From Cafeteria roenbergensis (Eukaryota > Sar > Bigyra > Bicosoecida > Cafeteriaceae), in contig VLTN01000011.1 of NCBI GenBank assembly GCA_008330645.1, positions 62,001-126,000 on the forward strand: DNA of 64,000 nucleotides, written 5' to 3'. This document shows positions 8,830 to 19,800 of the stretch, in pieces. A program made the translations under genes and the position numbers. The notes under the pieces are model-generated. The model was given only the letters and a program-made list of their open reading frames with translations, did not search any database and had not been told where the DNA came from. The number at the start of each line of letters is the position of its first letter. Positions within the stretch are counted from its first letter, which is position 1.

Positions 8830-9592
8830 GGCCGGGGAGAGCAGGGACCGGCTCGTGCGGGAGCGTGAGGCAGCCTGCGGGGCACGGACGAGACGGCCAG
8901 CAAGGGAGCGCAAGGGGTGGCTGCTCGCCGGACGACCGCGCGGCGGGCCTGCCGGGCGTTGTGCGCCACACCGGCGCCGGCCGCAGGGCGCGGGCCTGGG
9001 CGCCAGCCCCGGGCGCGACTGGCGGGCTTGCAGCCGCGCGGCAGGCGCCGGTGGGGGGGCAGCGGGAGGCGCCGGCGCGCCAGGATCGGCGGCCAACGGC
9101 AGCGACAGCTCTCGTGGTCCCTGACCCGGGCAAGGCCGCACGCGCTGGCGAGAAGGGCGCGGGCGACCGCGGTGGCAGCGGGACGCACCATTCCTCTCCT
9201 TCAGCCTTGGAGGGGGTGGCGGGCAGGCGTTTGCCCCGCCGTTCGCTTCGCGGCAAACCGCCTCTGTCGAGCCCTGCGTTTTTCGTCGCTCGCCGGCAGA
9301 GGCGCAGAGGGGGCCGGAAGCCTGCGCGCACCGCCACGCCGCCGCAGCTCCACAAGCGCCGCCCTCCCCCGAACGGGAGGCAGCTGCTCGTGCGTCCCAG
9401 CGCGCCGTCTGCGGCCGACAGCTCGAGGCCGCCGGCAGGCCCGCAAGCGCCTGCGCGCTGTGACGTTGGAGCCGCTCGCAGCCCGGTCTCCACCGCTGCG
9501 CGTCGCACAACCCTCGCGCAGACCCTGCGGCGTGGCGCCTTCGGAGTCGGTGCACCTGTTTCCAGCCTCCCGTGGCTGGCAGACGCTGCGCA
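8830..9592. promoter_or_regulatory. shared upstream region of centrin and RABL2
   Basis: These 763 bases separate two divergently transcribed genes, so both promoters must lie here. No TATA-like element or other motif I would name is evident. The open frames that cross it look like composition artefacts. Confidence 0.5.
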
Positions 9593-10330
9593 ATGGCCGC
9601 CGCAGCGAGCTCTGGCGGCATCCCGGAAGCGGACCGCGTTTTGCTCGAAGCAGCGGAGGATGAAGCCGCAGGCATCGCCCCCGCGGATGTGAAGATCATC
9701 CTGCTGGGTGACAGCGCGGTGGGGAAGAGCAAGCTGGTGGAGCGGTTCCTGCTTGACAAGTACAAGCCTCGAACGCGGTCGACCTTTGCGCTTACGCTGT
9801 ACCGGTACAACACCACCGTCCCGGCCGACGAGGAGGTGGGCGAGACTGGAGGCGGGCCCCTGACTGTTGACTTCTGGGACACTGCGGGCCAGGAGAAGTT
9901 CGCGTCCATGCACCCCTCCTACTACTACAGGGCGCACGCCTGCATCCTCGTGTTCGACGTGACCCGCAAGCCCACGTACCAGCACCTCCCCAACTGGTAC
10001 GAGGAGCTCAGGGGCTTCTGCCCGCACATCCCCGCCTTCGTCGTCGCGAACAAGATCGACATGAACGAGAAGGCCACCACGAAGCGGTTCGCCTTCGCCA
10101 CGAAGAACTCCCTCCCGCTGGTCTACGGCTCCGCGGCTGACGGCACCAACGTTGTGAGGGTCTTCCACGAGAGCATCCGCGCCGCCTGGAGGTACAAGAA
10201 CCACGGCGACGACCTCGAGGCCATGCTCTACCGCATGCTGGACGACCCGACCTTCGGCCACAAGGCCGCAGAGGGGGACGAGGCGGAGGAGAAGGCAGCA
10301 GTCGTGGCCAGCGCGCGCCGCGTCGGGTGA
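9593..10330 (+). CDS. RABL2: RABL2-type small GTPase
   Basis: A single exon encodes 245 residues. The GTPase motifs are complete: P-loop GDSAVGKSK (39-47), switch II WDTAGQEKFASMHPSYYY, NKID and the SAADGT base-binding loop. ALTLYRY, HACILVFDVTRKPTY and GTNVVRVF are the particular matches to RABL2, an atypical Rab-like protein that triggers release of IFT trains at the ciliary base. There is no C-terminal prenylation Cys, as in animal RABL2. The N-terminus carries about 30 extra Ala/Glu-rich residues, and a short insert (about 15 residues) lies between the TLYRY strand and the DFWDTAG strand. The ATG at 9593 is preferred; an in-frame non-ATG extension exists. It is divergent from centrin, another flagellar gene. 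Confidence 0.93.
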   Translation: MAAAASSGGIPEADRVLLEAAEDEAAGIAPADVKIILLGDSAVGKSKLVERFLLDKYKPRTRSTFALTLYRYNTTVPADEEVGETGGGPLTVDFWDTAGQEKFASMHPSYYYRAHACILVFDVTRKPTYQHLPNWYEELRGFCPHIPAFVVANKIDMNEKATTKRFAFATKNSLPLVYGSAADGTNVVRVFHESIRAAWRYKNHGDDLEAMLYRMLDDPTFGHKAAEGDEAEEKAAVVASARRVG

Positions 10331-10473
10331 CGCCTTGTGTGTGCCCGGAGCCGCCCTGCGGGGCCCGCGCGCCGGGCGCAATGCCGTCGTGGCTCAAACA
10401 CGCCGCTCCCCCCTGCCTCCCACTCGACAAGCATGTGCCCCATTCCCCCGCTACTAGCACACACACGCTCACA

Positions 10474-10504
<31 letters not shown>

Positions 10505-10832
10505 GCGCACGCGCGATGGGGTATCCGCTGCTTGTCAACGGCGAGCGTCCTGCCGCGCTGTTGGCGCCTCCGCCCGTTCTTCCGCAGCCCGAGTTGGCAA
10601 AACAGATGCTCGCCAGGCGTCCGCCCCGCAAGGAAAAGGGGCGATGGGGTCAACTGGGAACCCAAAAATTGCACTCATTTGCGAGCGTGAATCGGCGCCG
10701 CCCCCGCACCCCCGCTCCGTTCCTGGCGCAATTGCGGCTGCCAATCACACGCAGACACCGACAGAAACATTGAGCCACCGTGCAAGAATGTGCGCGCTCC
10801 GAAGTGCGCGCCGCAGGCGGCCAACACAGGGC
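10331..10832. other. intergenic, tail-to-tail, with microsatellite
   Basis: This lies between the 3' ends of RABL2 and the 3763-residue gene. It holds the CA/GC dinucleotide tract described separately. No gene is supported. Confidence 0.6.
10458..10515. repeat. CA/GC alternating purine-pyrimidine microsatellite
   Basis: (CA)n runs with small interruptions pass directly into (GC)n. Some 55 bases of alternating purine and pyrimidine of this type are prone to Z-DNA and to length change. It sits 3' of two convergent genes. Confidence 0.9.
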
Positions 10833-13800
10833 TCACTGCCAGCCTGCCGGGCGCTTTACGGGGGACACCTCCCCTCCCAGCCGCAGCGGCGTGCCTCTGG
10901 GCCGGGATCGCCTGGCGTGACTGGGCCCCGCCCGGCCGGCCTCTGGCGACGCAGGCACGCGCCGGCGGCGTGACTTGCCGGCAGGGGGCGAGGCCCCAGC
11001 CGTGGACCTCGAGGGGGCAGCCGGCTCCACCTCTCGCACGGCGGCGCCGGCCGGCAGCTCGACCGTGCGGGTCCTCGAGGCGTTGCGGCCGGCAGAGCTC
11101 TTTCGCTTCGGCGTGGACCGGCTCTGCCGCGCTTGCTCGGGCGGCAGGACCTCGCAGTGGACGTCGGCCTCCGCGCTGAGCACGAGGGCAAAGGCCTCCT
11201 CGTCGGTCAGCCCAGGGCTGGCAATGGGCTCTGCCGTTGCGAGCAGGCAGCAGCGCGCGACCGCGCCGTGGCGGGCTGCCGGCGCGCACAGCAGGGGCAG
11301 CATGCAGAAGGACCGCGGGCGGAGGGTGACCGCCGCGTGATCGGCTCTGATCGAGAAGGCGATGTCGTCGTCGTGCTCCGCGCCCTCCTGGGACACGAGG
11401 CGGAACGCTACCTGCAGCGGAACCTCGGCAGTGTTGCAGACTTGCACACGGGCCTCGGAGCGGCTGCCGGGGGCGGCGGCGGGCAGAAAAACCGTCCTGG
11501 AGCTGAGCATCAGGCCGCTGGGCCCGGGGGCGGCGGCTGGCGCAGCGTCCGGCTGGTGCTGGTGCTGGTGCTCGGAGCGGCCGGCGGCACGAGTACTGGC
11601 CGCTGCGTCTTGCACCGGGTGCGGCTCTGCCGGCCTCACTTCGGAGGTCGTGGCTGCCACGACGGTCGCCGCCCGCAGCGGCCGGGCAGCGCGCTGCGCG
11701 CGGCTGTGCCGGCCGTCGAACGGCGTCAGGTCAGGCCCAACAGCGGCGGACCGGCGGGCGGCTGGGGAGCCGCTGGCGGGCGTGAAGGGCTCTACCGGGC
11801 CCGAATGGGCCGCTGGAGGGGTCGCGTGACCCGGACGCAAAGGTACCCCCGCGCCTGGCGAGCCCGCAGCCGGGAAGGCTGCCAGGTCCGCCGAATGCGC
11901 GGAGGAGGCGGAGGAGGCTTCCCCCGTCGCTGGGCGCACGCTCGCCGCCACCGCTGCTGACTGCGCTGGTGACGCGGCCGAGGCGGCGGCGGGGACCGCG
12001 GGACCCTGCCCGGGGCGAGACCCGCCGTCAGCCGACATCAGGCGCTCCAGCGCAGGCCGGAAGCCGAGCGAGGCGAGGCTCGATGACGTGGCGCTGACGC
12101 GCACCACGAGTCCCGGGACGGTGGTCCAGGCCTCCGTCGCCGCGCCCCTGACGCGCGCAGGCAGCGACAGGGTGGCCGACCACCTGCGCAGGTTGCCAGT
12201 GGGCCGCCCGCCTGCGCGCTCCATGTCCACCTCGACGTCGGCAAGGCCTGGCAGGCCGCTGAGCATCGCTGCCGCAGAGGCGGCGCCAGCGGCGGGCGCC
12301 TGGGCGACTGTCGCGACGTACACGGTGAAGGCTTGCTCTGAGCCGGCGCGGACCACGGCCACGTCGTCAGAGGAGCGCAGGCCCGCCGCCAGGGCGGCTC
12401 TGCCGACGTCGACCTCCACGTCAGCGCCGCTCCTGTTGCACAGCACCACCGGCACGGAGGCCTCCTCGCCTCCGGATGACAGCCGCAGCACAACGTCCGC
12501 GGAGCCCGGCGACACGAAGCACCGATGGAGCGAGGCGGCCGGCCCGGCCGGCGGCCCCCAGGCATGGTGGCCGCTGGCTGAGGGCGCCGGGAGGCCGCCG
12601 AGGCGCTCTGCCGGCCGGCTCTGGCGCAGCTGCGACGCCGAGACCGCCCCCGCCTCGGCGGGCCAGGCCGGGGCATTGGCGGAGGTGGCGGTGGCGGCAG
12701 CGGTCTGGGGCGGGGACACACTTCCTACGCCGTCAGTGGCCCAGCCAGCCGGCAGAAACTGCCGATTGCTGGATCCTGCAGACGTCCACAGCCCCGAGGG
12801 CACGGTCTGGCGAGGGGCGCCGGCAGCGGCAAGCCCCCTTCGCGAGCTGGCCTCGAACCGGTCGACGTCCAGGCTGGCATCCATGTCGGTGGTATCCTCG
12901 CGGCCGGAGCCCCACCCTGGCCCTGCAGGCTGCACGCCGGGCGCCGCAGGCGAGTGCGATGTCACGCCGCCGCCGGACTCCAGCTCCCAGCCCCACGAGT
13001 CGTCGTGGGCCGCAGACCCCGCGATGGGGCTCTGCCGGGATTCGTCCTCCGCTTCGTGGTCGTCCTCCTCGACAGCGAAGCTGTCTGAGAGGGCGCTGAC
13101 GTCGGGGTCGGGAGCAGCCCGCCCTGCTCTGGCTGCAGCGCGGCGGCTGCGAGCCGGCGAGAGCCTGGCCGCCACGCGCAGGGGGGGACCCAGCCTGCTG
13201 GCCGTGAGGCCCGGCCGAGATGCGCCCGCGGCACCCGAGACGGCTCCAGCTGCGGCCGCTGGGAAGGCCGAGGCGGCGGGACGGGCGGGAGCAACGCGCC
13301 GGGGGGCGCGGCGGGACATGGCCCGCGACAGGGCCTGCCTCCGGTGCGCGGACACGCCGTCCGCGGGGCGGCCGTCCCCTGCGCGCCGGCGAAACATTGG
13401 GCCGGGTGCCGATGGCGGGTTGCCCAGCGGGGCGCGCTTGCCGGGAGCCGGGCGCGCCGTCGCCGGGCCGGCGCGGGGCGAGGCTGGGCGGCGCCGGGCG
13501 CTCCGGCCACGGCCGCTGGAGGGGCGGGACCTGCTTCCGCCGGCGGCGCTCCGGCGCTGGGGCGTCGATCGGGGTCGTGCGGGGGAGCGCCGGGACGGAG
13601 AGCCCCCCTGGCGCGCCCCGATGGCTGCGTTGCCGGAGCGCGACAGCGCCGGGCCGGCAGGGGTGGCGGGCAGAGGGCTGGCCGGGGAGCTGGGAGGGGA
13701 CGGGCGGCCGGCGGGGCGGGCGGCCCTCGCTGCTGCCGCGCCGCGCTTGCGCCGAGCCCGGCCATGGCCTGGCTGCGAGTCCGCGCCGCGCCGGCCGGGA

Positions 13801-16800
13801 GAGGCTGCCTGGTCGGACCAGAGGCTGCGGGCCGTGGAGCGCAGGCCCGCGGCGGGGGGCGGGGTGGGCGGCAGCGTGGACTCGGTGGGCGGGGACACGA
13901 TGCTGGAGTGAAGGCCGGCGCGCCTCCCCGGGGAAGTGGACGGGGACGAAGCGGGAGAGAGCGCGGCCGCACCTCGGCCCCAAGCGTCGCCCAGGCGGCG
14001 GCGCGATGAGGGGGGCGTGGACGGGGGGCCGGGAGGGAAGGCCGCGCCGCTGGCGCCTGGGCGCCGGGAATGTGGCGGGGAGGAGTGGCGGGTGGTGCCG
14101 CGGTGACGGGGTGCTTGGCTGGGGTCGTCGTGAAGCCGGAGCTCGGCAGGCTGGAAGGCGCCCTCACTCCCGTCGACGTCCGCGCCAGCGCCCCCTTGGA
14201 CGCTCGAGCCGTGGCTGGAGACCGATGGCGGACTGCGTGCGAACCGCTGATTGCGCCGGGCGGCGCCCTCGTTGGGAGAAGGCACGACTGCCAGCGCCGT
14301 CGCTGCCTTTGCCCGCGACGGCGACTGAGCGAGCGAACTCGCAGATGCTGGAAGCTGCGTCGAGATGGGGCGCGCAACCGCTGTCGCTGCCGCGGCCGAG
14401 GCGCGCTGCTCCGCTGTGAGCTGGGCAGTGCGCCTCCGAGCTCTCTCGAGCTGCAACACCCCAGGGTGCGGCGCGGCGTCACACCGCAGCAGCGACCAGC
14501 CGGCGCGCATGCCGCCCAGCAGCGCCGCCCACAGCGGGGCTCGGCCGACCGCCGCGGCCACGGCTCTGCCTTCAGAGTGGGTCAGCGCGTCCAGCGAGCC
14601 GGCCGCCTGCGCAAAACGCACCGCGTCGGCGAGGCAACGGCACACGCCGGTGCCCATCCGTGCCGGAGCCGTGCCTCCGCCCTGCCACCTGCCTTCGACC
14701 CCGTCGTCGCCCGGCCCCGCTCCCGACACTGCCACAACTGCAGCCCACAGCGCTGCCAGCGACGCGTCGGCGCTCAGCACCGAGCAGGCCAGCAGGCCGC
14801 GGCCGGCCGCCACTCGCACCACCATGGTGGCGGTTTCGCCGGGCCGGAGCACAGCCCAGCCCTGGGGCTCTGCGGATACGGGCGCCGCAGCCCTGGCGGG
14901 CAGTCCCGCACCCGCAGATCCGCCGGCGTAGTGCCCCCTGGCGGCCATGGACCTGACTAGGAAGGCCGGCTCCGCGAGCGAGAGGGCGGAGGCTCGGACG
15001 GAGCCGGACAGCGAGCCAGTCAGGGCGGCGGGCGCGCTCGGCGCCGGTTCCACCGACGCTGCCATGACGGCCACGAGCGCGGCTCGCTCGCCTGTGTTGC
15101 GGAGCCGGATGCCGAGCGCTCCGGTGACGGCGCTGCGGTGTTCGGCCGCCTCCAGAGCAGGCGCGGCGCTGGCGGTGACTGCCGCGGTTGCGCGCTGGCC
15201 CGATCCTGCCAGCGGCCGAAGGAGCGAGGCCGTGACAGACCTGGCCGCTTCGGCAGCAGACCCCGCCCACCCCGCCAGCTGCACCGCCCCGCCCGCGGTC
15301 GACAAGTCCCCTCGGAGGCTGGCCGTGACGGCCGGGCTCCCGGCGACCACCCACATCGCCTGCGCGCCCGTTGCGGGCACAGTCACGCTCACCCACATGC
15401 CCGCCCCGCCGTCGACCGCAACTGCAGCAGCGTCGGAACCCGCATCGCTGTCGCCGCCGTGGACGCCTTCGTCCCGTGGTGCGAACGTCTCGCGGCCAGC
15501 CCCAACGCCGCCGTGGTCCTTGTCTGTGCCAGAATCGAAGCTGTCGCCTCCTCGCTCCCAGTCCTCGTCGGTGTCCTCCGTCGCTCCGTCGAACGCAAGC
15601 CTCCTGCCCAGCTCCGAGTCCGGCGCGCCGCGTGCAGCATGCCTCGCGCCGCGCCCTCCGCCGCCGCCATGCTTCCCGCCCCTGCGCCGGACTGCTCGTC
15701 GGCCGCCGCTCCCTGCTGCAGCGCGCGCCCGGCGCCGGGCCTCGGCCTCTGCCCGCGGCTCGATCAGCGCGGACACCGTCACCCCACAGCGCAGCCGGTA
15801 CGCAGCCAGCCCGGGCCCGGCGGCCAGCACGCTGGCTTCGCCGCCCAGCTTCGCCCGCCAGCCTTCAGCGTCTGCGCGGGGCTCCGCGACCACATCGCCC
15901 CCCCAGCCGGAGGCCCACGCCTCGGGCGGCCATGTCTCGCCGCCGCCGGCTCCGCCGGCTGGGCCCCCGCCGTCGTCCCCTCCGCCAGTCGACGTCCACG
16001 CCTCGGCGGCTGCCGCGTGCAGGGCGCGCTCCCGCCTGGACGCGCCGGGCGCCAGCGGCCTGTCTGCCGACACCTGCTCGACAGCCAGGTCGGCCTGGCA
16101 GACGACTTGCCGCACTCGCCACGCCCCCAGCTGCCCCCTGGCCGGCGCAGCAACAGCGCACCTCACGGCCACAGGCAGAGCCACGTGCGCGCCGGGGGGC
16201 AGCGGGCCGAGCAGAGCCGCCTCCCCGCCGGCCAGCAGCGCGACCGCCACCGCGGCGTCCTCCGGGGCGTCGAGGGCGCTCCGGGCGATGCAGGACCCCT
16301 CGAGCCAGCGCACACAGGCCGCCTCTGCGGCCGCTGGGTCCAGCGCTGCCCGGGGGCGCGATCCCCCGCGCGCCGAGCGGGCCGGGCTCAGCCTTGCCGC
16401 CGCACGGCGGCCCGGCGAGGCGGACTGGTGGGAGCCGGCGCGAGGCGGCGCCGCGTCGCCCAGCAGTGCACGGCCGGAGCGCGGCCGTCCTTGGCCCTGG
16501 TCCGCGCGCTTGTGGGGGGACCGGCGGCTGTTTGCCCGGCGCCGCGCGACGGCGGGCCCGCCGTCTCCTGAGTCGGACACAGCGCCAGAACCAGAGCCAG
16601 AGGCAGGGCGACCTGTGCTCGCTGCACCGACTGACGTCGACTGCGCGCCCGGCCCAGCCTCGGCCGCATCGGAGGCGCGTCGCGCCGCAGCAGCCGCCGC
16701 CTCGGCCGCTGCCTCGGCCGCTGCCTCGGCCGCCGCGGCCGCCGCCCTTACTCCCCGCTGCACCGCCCCGTGAGACCCGGCGGCATCGGCCGGCAGCCCC

Positions 16801-19800
16801 GCCGGTGCCTCGCTCCGCTGGGTGTTGGAACGCGCCCGCGTCCGCGCGCGCGCCCGGCGTGGGGGCGGGCTGCTCCGGGCGGGGGCGGCGGGCTGGCTGG
16901 CCTGAGCCGCCACTCCAGCAGCGCCGCCCGTGCCAGGAACGAGAAGCGCCGGAGTCGGCTGCGGGCCAGAGCCGGCAGAGCCCGATGGCCTGGCCGGGCG
17001 CGCTGGCAAGGGCTGTTCGGGGCGGCTGGATATCACCGCCGAGCCCCCGGCCGCTGGAGGGCCCGGGACCGAGGGCACCATCGTGGGGGCGGGCACCGCT
17101 GAGCGGTCCGACGGCTGGCCCCGCTGAAGGACGAGGTCGATGGGCAGAGCGAACGAGGAGGAGATGCTCGGGTTTCCGACGACGTCGGCCACCACCACGG
17201 CTTGGGCGCGGGCCACGATGGGACCGGCGGTGGGTTTGCCGGCGAACAGCGACGCAGCCTCCGCCGATGCCGGCGGGGCGAATACGAGGCGGGCGTTGGT
17301 CTGGGCGGAGGCGAGGGCCCCGGGCATGCCTTCGACAGGTCCCTCGCTCACCCGGAGACTGGACGTGACCGGCTCGATCCTGGCCCAGGACGCAAGCTGG
17401 GGGCCTGGGGAGGTGGGCTCGGCGCGGCCAGGCCCGGACAGCGCCCGACAGTGCCAGCGGAGTCGGACGGAAGTGACCCCGCTTCGTTCCCCGTGCCTGG
17501 CAGCCCTGCCCTCCGGGAGCACGACGACTCGCAGCGGGACGGGAGTCGACGAGCTGCCGCCCGGAGCCGCTGCGAGCGACCTCGCCACTCGCGTGACCCA
17601 CATCTGCACCTCGAGCGACACTCGCAGAGCCACGGCGTCGTCCGCGGGCCGAATCGCGCCGATTGTCGCCTGAGAAGCCGCCGCCACCACCGCGGCAGCG
17701 TGGGCTGCCCGGACGGCGACGGAGGAAGCACCCCTGCTCTGGCCGCCGTCGCTTTGCGTGCGGAATGGCCCGGCTTGGGGACCGCTCACGGGGCCAGCGG
17801 TGCCCGGCAGGGCCGGAGCATGCGTGCGGCCTGGCCCCTGCGCCCCCGACATGGCGTGGTGTTGCGAAAGCGCCGGCCCCGCAACGGCAACCGGCCCGCC
17901 GCTGGCGGTCGGCTCGCCGGTGGCCTGGCCCGCAGGCGCTGGCGAGTTTGACCTGGCGCGGTGCGGCGAGCGAGGCTGCCTCCTCGGCCGCCTGGACGGG
18001 CCAGGCGCCTCCACGCCCTGCGAGGCCGACCCGTCCGAGGCGGCGGAGGCGGGAGACGAAGCCCCGGCTGCACCGCGCGGAGTTGAAGCCTGCCCGCCGG
18101 CCGGAGGGGCCGCCGCAGCAGGGCCGCTTGGGGCGGCGGGGCTGCGTTCCTGGGGGGCGGTCGAAGCGGCTGCAGGCGAGGCCGCGCCTGTGCCCTGGCG
18201 CCCAGCAGCCGAGGCCTCGGCGCTGCCCGCTGCCTCGCGGGCGGGCGGCCCGCCATCGAAGGCGCGTGCATCGGCCCCGTCTGCGCGGGCCTGGGAGCTA
18301 GGCCGTGCGTCGGACCCTGCCGCCGGGGGGTGTGCACCCTCCTGTGCCTCGGCTGGCGCCGTGCCGGCCACGCCTTGAATCGAGCTCTGCCACTTCGCGC
18401 GAAGGTAGTGGAGGGCAGGGGTGGCGAAGGTTGCTCGCGCCGGGTCGAACCCCAGCACGGCGGGCGTGACAGCAAGATCGTCGGCCGCTTGCGCGGCGAG
18501 CTGGGAGGAGGAGGCCGCGGCCTCGGTGCGGTTCAGCGCCTGCGACACGTCCGTAGGCGCTGCGCCTGGCTGGGGAGCAGAGGTGTCCGGCTCTGGAAGT
18601 TCCACGCGGGCGGGACCAGCGGCCCTGGCGGCAGTGGCGGCAGCAGGAGCAGCGGCGGCGGCGGCAGCAGGAGCAGCGGCAGTGGCGGCAGCAGGAGCAG
18701 CGGCAGTGGCGGCAGCAGGAGCAGCGGCAGTGGCGGCAGCAGGAGCTGCGGCGGCCCGGCCGGCGTCCGCCTCCGAGCCATGAAGGACGTTGCCGGATGG
18801 GGCCGCGTGAGCGGACTCATGCTGCGTGGGCTGCGGCGCGCTGGGGGGGCTGTCGCGCTCCGGGTGGCTGCCCGTGGCTGAGGAAGGCTGCACCGGCCAG
18901 CGCGTCACGGTGGCCCGCCTGACCCCGGTGCCTCCGCCCGGTGCTGCCACGGGCTGGCTGGGCCCTGCTTCGCCATGCGGTGTCGCTCCGCGGCCAGGCC
19001 GGGCGGCATCGTCAGCTCTGCCACCGGCGGCCCTGCCTGCAGGCGCGTGCGGCGAGGCGCTCTGCCCGTCCGGCCCAGCGCTGCTGAACAGACGGGTCGC
19101 GTCCACGTGGCCGAATATCGCAGTGCCGCCGGACTGGGGGGCCGACGGCGCCGCCCCGTCCCACTCGTCATCGGCATCGTGCTGCGGGGTCGACGCCCAC
19201 TGGCCGTGCGTCGCGCCGCGGCCGGATGCACTGCCTTGGCGGGATCTGGCAGAGCCCCCTGGCCCAGCAGAGCCGTCGAAGCGGGACTGGTCACCTCGCC
19301 CTGCGGCGTGCAGCCTTGACGCGGCAGCGGCGGTGGAAGCACCCACAGACATGGGAACCGACGGCGAAACGTAGTCCCGACGCGCGCCGACGCTCTCGCC
19401 GCGCTGGCCGGACCTGCCGAGAGCGCCGCCGGCCCCTCCGACGGATCCTTCCAGCTCTGCCTGCGCGATCTGGAACCGGTTTCGCTCGCGCGCGGCCTCC
19501 GAGGCGGCTTGAACGCGCCTCGCTGCCTCCTCGCCCGTGGCGAACTCGGCGGATGCGACCGTGTCCACGCTGGACTTACGAGCCTGGCCCTCGCGCTGGC
19601 TCTGCCTGGTGTGCCGGGCGTGGGGGACAAAGTCGCGGAGAGGCGCGAGGACGTCGGCGGCCTGCTCCACGTCCCAGTCCCACTGCGGGCTGCCTGAGGC
19701 GGGTCCCGCTCCCCCCTCGGCGTCCGCGTCGGCGTCCGTGTCGGCGTCGGCGGCGAGCGCTTCGATCCCGGACACGCCGGCTTCTTGGCTGGTGGGGCGC

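Noticed and set aside
8123-10381. 752-residue minus-strand frame through RABL2 and the centrin upstream region
   Set aside because: It overlaps real exons of both genes. Only the last few residues coincide with the centrin frame, and that part belongs to the spliced centrin gene.
10458-10515. Telomere- or transposon-end-like repeat
   Set aside because: It is an ordinary CA/GC microsatellite, with no inverted partner or target duplication.
18631-18750. CRISPR-like array
   Set aside because: The units are contiguous without spacers and encode a continuous peptide repeat in a eukaryotic gene.
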